From Acidobacteriaceae bacterium (GTDB lineage: Bacteria; Acidobacteriota; Terriglobia; Terriglobales; Acidobacteriaceae), in contig PMOF01000303.1 of assembly GCA_003162495.1 (NCBI GenBank), positions 1 to 8,609 of the forward strand: DNA of 8,609 nt. The letters run 5' to 3'. Position numbers and translations under genes: made by a program. The notes beneath the pieces were generated by a model, which did no database searches, had not been told where the DNA came from, and was given only the letters and a program-made list of their open reading frames with translations. Positions 6,469 to 8,609 of this stretch are shown here, in pieces (positions within the stretch are counted from its first letter, which is position 1; each line of letters starts with the position of its first letter).

Positions 6469-7782
6469 TCAAGCATTCGGCGCTGAGGCTGCGTGCGCCA
6501 CAGGTGGAAACACCCGCAGCCGCTCCACCCGGCGGTCGGTGGACGCGACCACCTCCATGCGTAGGCCCACCGGTTCCAGCGCCACCACCTCGCCGGGCAG
6601 CGGAATGCGGCCTTCGATCTCGCTGGCTAGGCCGCCAAGCGTGGTGGCTTCATAGGCATCGTCCAGATCGTCTAGGCCGGCTGACTCGCCAAACAGGTCC
6701 GCCAACCGATCCACAGGAAAGCTGCCCGGCACCAGCCACACGCCGCCGGACTCGCGTTGCGGCTCCTCGATGTGCGCGTCTTCTTCGTGCTCATCGCGAA
6801 TGTTGCCCACAATCTGCTCCAGCAGATCCTCGATGGTCACCAGCCCGGACACGCCCCCATACTCATCGATCACAATCCGCATGTGCTGTTTTTCGCGCTG
6901 CATCTCGCGCAGCAGCTCGTAGCCGCGCTTGGTCTCGGGCACAAACACCGCCGGGCGTTGCATGCCGGCCACGGTGCGGGTGCTGGCCTCTTCATCGCTG
7001 ATCTGTAGCAGATCGTGGGCAAAGGCGATGCCGGTCACGTTGTCCAGCGATCCGGAGTAGACGGGAACGCGGGAAAAGTTGTGCTCGCGCAGCTCTTCAA
7101 GAAACTCTTCGAGGGTGATCGAACCGCTCACCGCAAAAACAGAGGGGCGCGGGGTCATGATCTCGCGCACCAGCTTGTCGCCAAATTCGACCGCGGAGCG
7201 GACCAGGTCGCGGTCGCTCTCTTCCAGAATGCCTTCCTCTTCGCCGGCTTCGAGCAGCGCTTCCACATCCACGGCGGTTTCCTCCTCGGCGGTAGCCGGC
7301 GTCTCCGCCAGCGCGGCCACGGAGAAAAAGAAGCGGACAAAGACGGTGATGGGGGTAATGATCCAAAGCAGCAGGCGGATCGGCCACACCAGCCTCCCTG
7401 CCCATCGGCCACGGGTACGGTTGAAGAGCAGCGTAGGCAGAAGCTGGTTGCAGAAGACCACCACCAGCACCACGCCGAGAACGGCCTGCGCAATCTCCGC
7501 GTAGCTGGGGCGGCCAAGATGAGGTGCGCGATCGAACAGGACGGCGCCGAACTCCAGAGCGATGATGCCCAGCGCCAGTTGTTGCAGCACGGCTGCGGAG
7601 ATAGCCGCGTGTTCACGGCTCAGGCCCAGTTGCGGCTCGACCTGCTCCTCCCACGCATCCAGGTTTTCCTGCACTTCATGGGTGAGGATCTTGCCGAACT
7701 CCGAATAGACACGGCTGATGTAGGACGCCAGCGTTTCCACAGCCGCCAGGAGCAGCACCATCGCGATGGCGAGCGCGCTCAT
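6469..7782 (-). CDS. CorC/HlyC (TlyC-like) membrane protein: CNNM-type membrane region, two CBS domains, CorC domain
   Basis: This 437-residue inner-membrane protein belongs to the hemolysin-III-unrelated TlyC/CorC group, members of which are linked to magnesium or cobalt export; the hemolysin name is historical. The membrane region has hydrophobic segments at about 1-19, 62-83, 98-119 and 131-157 and is a divergent CNNM (DUF21) domain. An acidic linker follows (about 163-190, rich in Glu), then the conserved ESDRDLVRSAVEFGDKLV and IMTPR entry to CBS1 (about 208-265) and CBS2 (about 272-330, ending in IDEYGGVSGLVTIEDLLEQI). The CorC_HlyC domain is at about 346-425. The ATG overlaps the ybeY stop as ATGA, and GGAG lies nine bases upstream (7792-7795) inside ybeY, so translation is probably coupled to ybeY. 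The exact ion transported cannot be told from the sequence. Confidence 0.9.
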   Translation of the reverse strand: MSALAIAMVLLLAAVETLASYISRVYSEFGKILTHEVQENLDAWEEQVEPQLGLSREHAAISAAVLQQLALGIIALEFGAVLFDRAPHLGRPSYAEIAQAVLGVVLVVVFCNQLLPTLLFNRTRGRWAGRLVWPIRLLLWIITPITVFVRFFFSVAALAETPATAEEETAVDVEALLEAGEEEGILEESDRDLVRSAVEFGDKLVREIMTPRPSVFAVSGSITLEEFLEELREHNFSRVPVYSGSLDNVTGIAFAHDLLQISDEEASTRTVAGMQRPAVFVPETKRGYELLREMQREKQHMRIVIDEYGGVSGLVTIEDLLEQIVGNIRDEHEEDAHIEEPQRESGGVWLVPGSFPVDRLADLFGESAGLDDLDDAYEATTLGGLASEIEGRIPLPGEVVALEPVGLRMEVVASTDRRVERLRVFPPVAHAASAPNA

Positions 7783-8384
7783 GGGCGAGCGCTCCGCGTC
7801 ATCGTTGGACTTTTTGCGGCACGTCTAAAGCCGTGCCCTTTCAAAGCTGAAGACTGTGGCGAAGTGGCCCGCTCAATCAGCCCTTGCGGCAATCGAAGCC
7901 GTGCCCTCAGCAGCATCTCGCGGCGCGCCATTTTGCCGTTGTCGGTCTCGTGATCGTAGCCGGCCAGATGCAGCAGGCCGTGCAGCACCAGCACCTTGAT
8001 CTCGGTCGAGAGCGAGTGTCCTTGCCCGGCCGCCTGCCCCAGCGCAGTGGTCACGCTGATGGCCAGATCGCCCGCTATCCCCTTTGAGATCGGACCGGAA
8101 TCTGGACCCTGGGCGGGGAACGATAACACGTCGGTAGCTTTGTTTTTGCCTCGGAAGCGGCGATTGAGCCCGCGAATAGCGGCATCGGTGGTGAGCAGGA
8201 TCGTGACCTCGCCTTTCAAGCCGACAGCCTGCTGTGCCGCGGCGAGAAATCGCGCCAGCGTCTGTGCCGAGGGCAAGCGAGGATTTTTTTGGGGTGCCGA
8301 GGCCGCGGAGGCAGCAGCGGTCCGCTTCGCCGATAGAGCCTTCGGCGCGGCGTGGGTGTCCAAATGTGGGTCGAGAAGGATCAT
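7779..8384 (-). CDS. ybeY: Endoribonuclease YbeY (rRNA maturation)
   Basis: YbeY is a zinc-dependent endoribonuclease involved in 16S rRNA 3'-end maturation and 70S ribosome quality control. The signature H135-GLL-H139-LAGYD-H145 supplies the three metal-binding histidines. The upstream FRGKNKATDVLSFP (about 77-90) and GDLAIS segments are also family-typical. At 201 residues it exceeds the usual 150-170. The N-terminus has a low-complexity Ala/Lys linker (about residues 13-35), and the C-terminus continues about 28 residues past the usual LPQGLIERA end (tail 174-201), part of it encoded by a palindrome at 7818-7837. The start at 8384 is the only in-frame ATG before the core. It has no visible Shine-Dalgarno site and sits just after GC-rich hairpins. 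The stop overlaps the next gene by four bases, and phoH lies 63 bases upstream. Confidence 0.93.
   Translation of the reverse strand: MILLDPHLDTHAAPKALSAKRTAAASAASAPQKNPRLPSAQTLARFLAAAQQAVGLKGEVTILLTTDAAIRGLNRRFRGKNKATDVLSFPAQGPDSGPISKGIAGDLAISVTTALGQAAGQGHSLSTEIKVLVLHGLLHLAGYDHETDNGKMARREMLLRARLRLPQGLIERATSPQSSALKGHGFRRAAKSPTMTRSARP
7818..7837. repeat. Palindromic element in the 3' end of ybeY
   Basis: On the - strand GGCACGGCT TT AGACGTGCC forms a 9-bp stem with one G/A mismatch and a two-base loop. It encodes part of residues 183-190 of YbeY, beyond the conserved enzyme. GGCACGGCTNNAGCCGTGCC-like palindromes seem familiar to me from acidobacterial genomes, but I cannot verify this here. 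Confidence 0.55.
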
Positions 8385-8394
8385 CGTGCGCGAA

Positions 8395-8412
8395 GCCGCG
8401 CATACGCGCGGC
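8395..8412. repeat. Perfect GC-rich hairpin just upstream of the ybeY start
   Basis: GCCGCGC (8395-8401) and GCGCGGC (8406-8412) form a perfect 7-bp stem with a 4-base loop, 10 bases before the ybeY ATG. An alternative 5-bp hairpin (TGCGC 8387-8391 with GCGCA 8398-8402) overlaps it and excludes it. Either would affect ribosome access to a start that lacks a visible Shine-Dalgarno sequence. Chance formation in GC-rich DNA is possible. Confidence 0.45.
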
Positions 8413-8447
8413 CCCGTGTCAGCATCAATTCTACGCGAATCGCAGAC

Positions 8448-8609
8448 TTATTGTGGTTTCGCGGGCAGCGGCGGCTGAGCCTGTGCCCGGCTTGCGCGCC
8501 CCTGCGGACCCACTTCGATCGCTTCGCCGAGCGCGAGGGGGAGTTCCTGTTGCGCGGGCTTGGCCGACTCGTAGGCGCGGACAATCCGCTGCACCAGTGC
8601 ATGGCGCAC
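8448..8609 (-). CDS. phoH: PhoH-family ATPase, C-terminal 53 residues (partial)
   Basis: The frame is open from the right window edge to a TAA at 8448-8450 and encodes 53 residues. They begin VRHALVQRIVRAYESA, which matches the end of the PhoH/PhoL ATPase domain (typically VVRHPLVQxIVxAYE). A variable tail rich in Gln, Pro and Ala follows. The P-loop ATPase part lies outside the window. PhoH-family proteins are predicted cytoplasmic ATPases, some fused or functionally linked to RNA processing. The position directly upstream of ybeY is the classical phoH-ybeY pairing and supports the call. It ends 63 bases before the ybeY start on the same strand, consistent with one transcript. Confidence 0.85.
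   Translation of the reverse strand: MRHALVQRIVRAYESAKPAQQELPLALGEAIEVGPQGRASRAQAQPPLPAKPQ

Noticed and set aside
7015..7953. 312-codon + strand open frame opposite the CorC-type gene and ybeY
   Set aside because: It is the mirror frame of two recognised - strand genes; composition is Arg/Gln/His-rich and no domain is visible.
8381..8602. 73-codon - strand ORF starting with an ATG near the right edge
   Set aside because: It is out of frame with the recognisable PhoH C-terminus, which reads through the same bases to a TAA at 8448.
1..8609. CRISPR array, tRNA or rRNA genes, insertion sequences, phage or toxin-antitoxin genes
   Set aside because: Reading through both strands showed no spaced direct repeats, no cloverleaf-like sequences, and no transposase, integrase or toxin motifs.

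Overview
The window reads as a chromosomal housekeeping region from a moderately GC-rich, Gram-negative-type bacterium, most likely an Acidobacteriota (Terriglobia) member. That placement is inference. It rests on the phoH-ybeY-CorC/HlyC-era gene order, a MoaA with a CVYCRTGE-type cluster motif, a GAF-GGDEF protein with an HLVGS variant motif, a large membrane SpoIIE-type phosphatase, and short palindromic elements inside genes. I see no rRNA, tRNA, CRISPR array, insertion sequence or phage gene.

Left half (about 1-3022), all on the + strand: a possible tail of an upstream gene, a small four-cysteine putative zinc-ribbon protein (67-345), a small two-helix membrane protein (465-743), the molybdenum-cofactor enzyme MoaA (827-1864) and a GAF-GGDEF diguanylate cyclase (1997-3022).

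Right half (about 3097-8609), all on the - strand and so converging on the left half at about 3060. Read in its own direction it holds the C-terminus of PhoH (8448-8609, cut by the window edge), the YbeY rRNA-maturation endonuclease, a CNNM/CBS/CorC-type membrane protein whose start overlaps the ybeY stop (ATGA), the GTPase Era, and a membrane SpoIIE-type protein phosphatase with a periplasmic sugar-binding-like sensor domain. PhoH, YbeY and Era are linked by RNA metabolism and 30S ribosome maturation. Together with the CorC/HlyC gene they form a cluster widespread in bacteria.

The window does not show a convincing undescribed multi-gene system. The points worth a second look are: (1) Era carries an in-frame insertion of about 44 residues in its GTPase domain, containing a known type of mobile palindrome (FDKLRAG peptide) directly abutting a second perfect palindrome; (2) YbeY has a tail of about 28 residues built partly on another palindrome; (3) perfect 7-bp/4-nt-loop hairpins lie just before ybeY and between the CorC-type gene and era; (4) the SpoIIE-type phosphatase couples a lectin-like outer domain to a cytoplasmic phosphatase. 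Intergenic spaces are all short (at most about 130 bases), and none contains a promoter I could defend.
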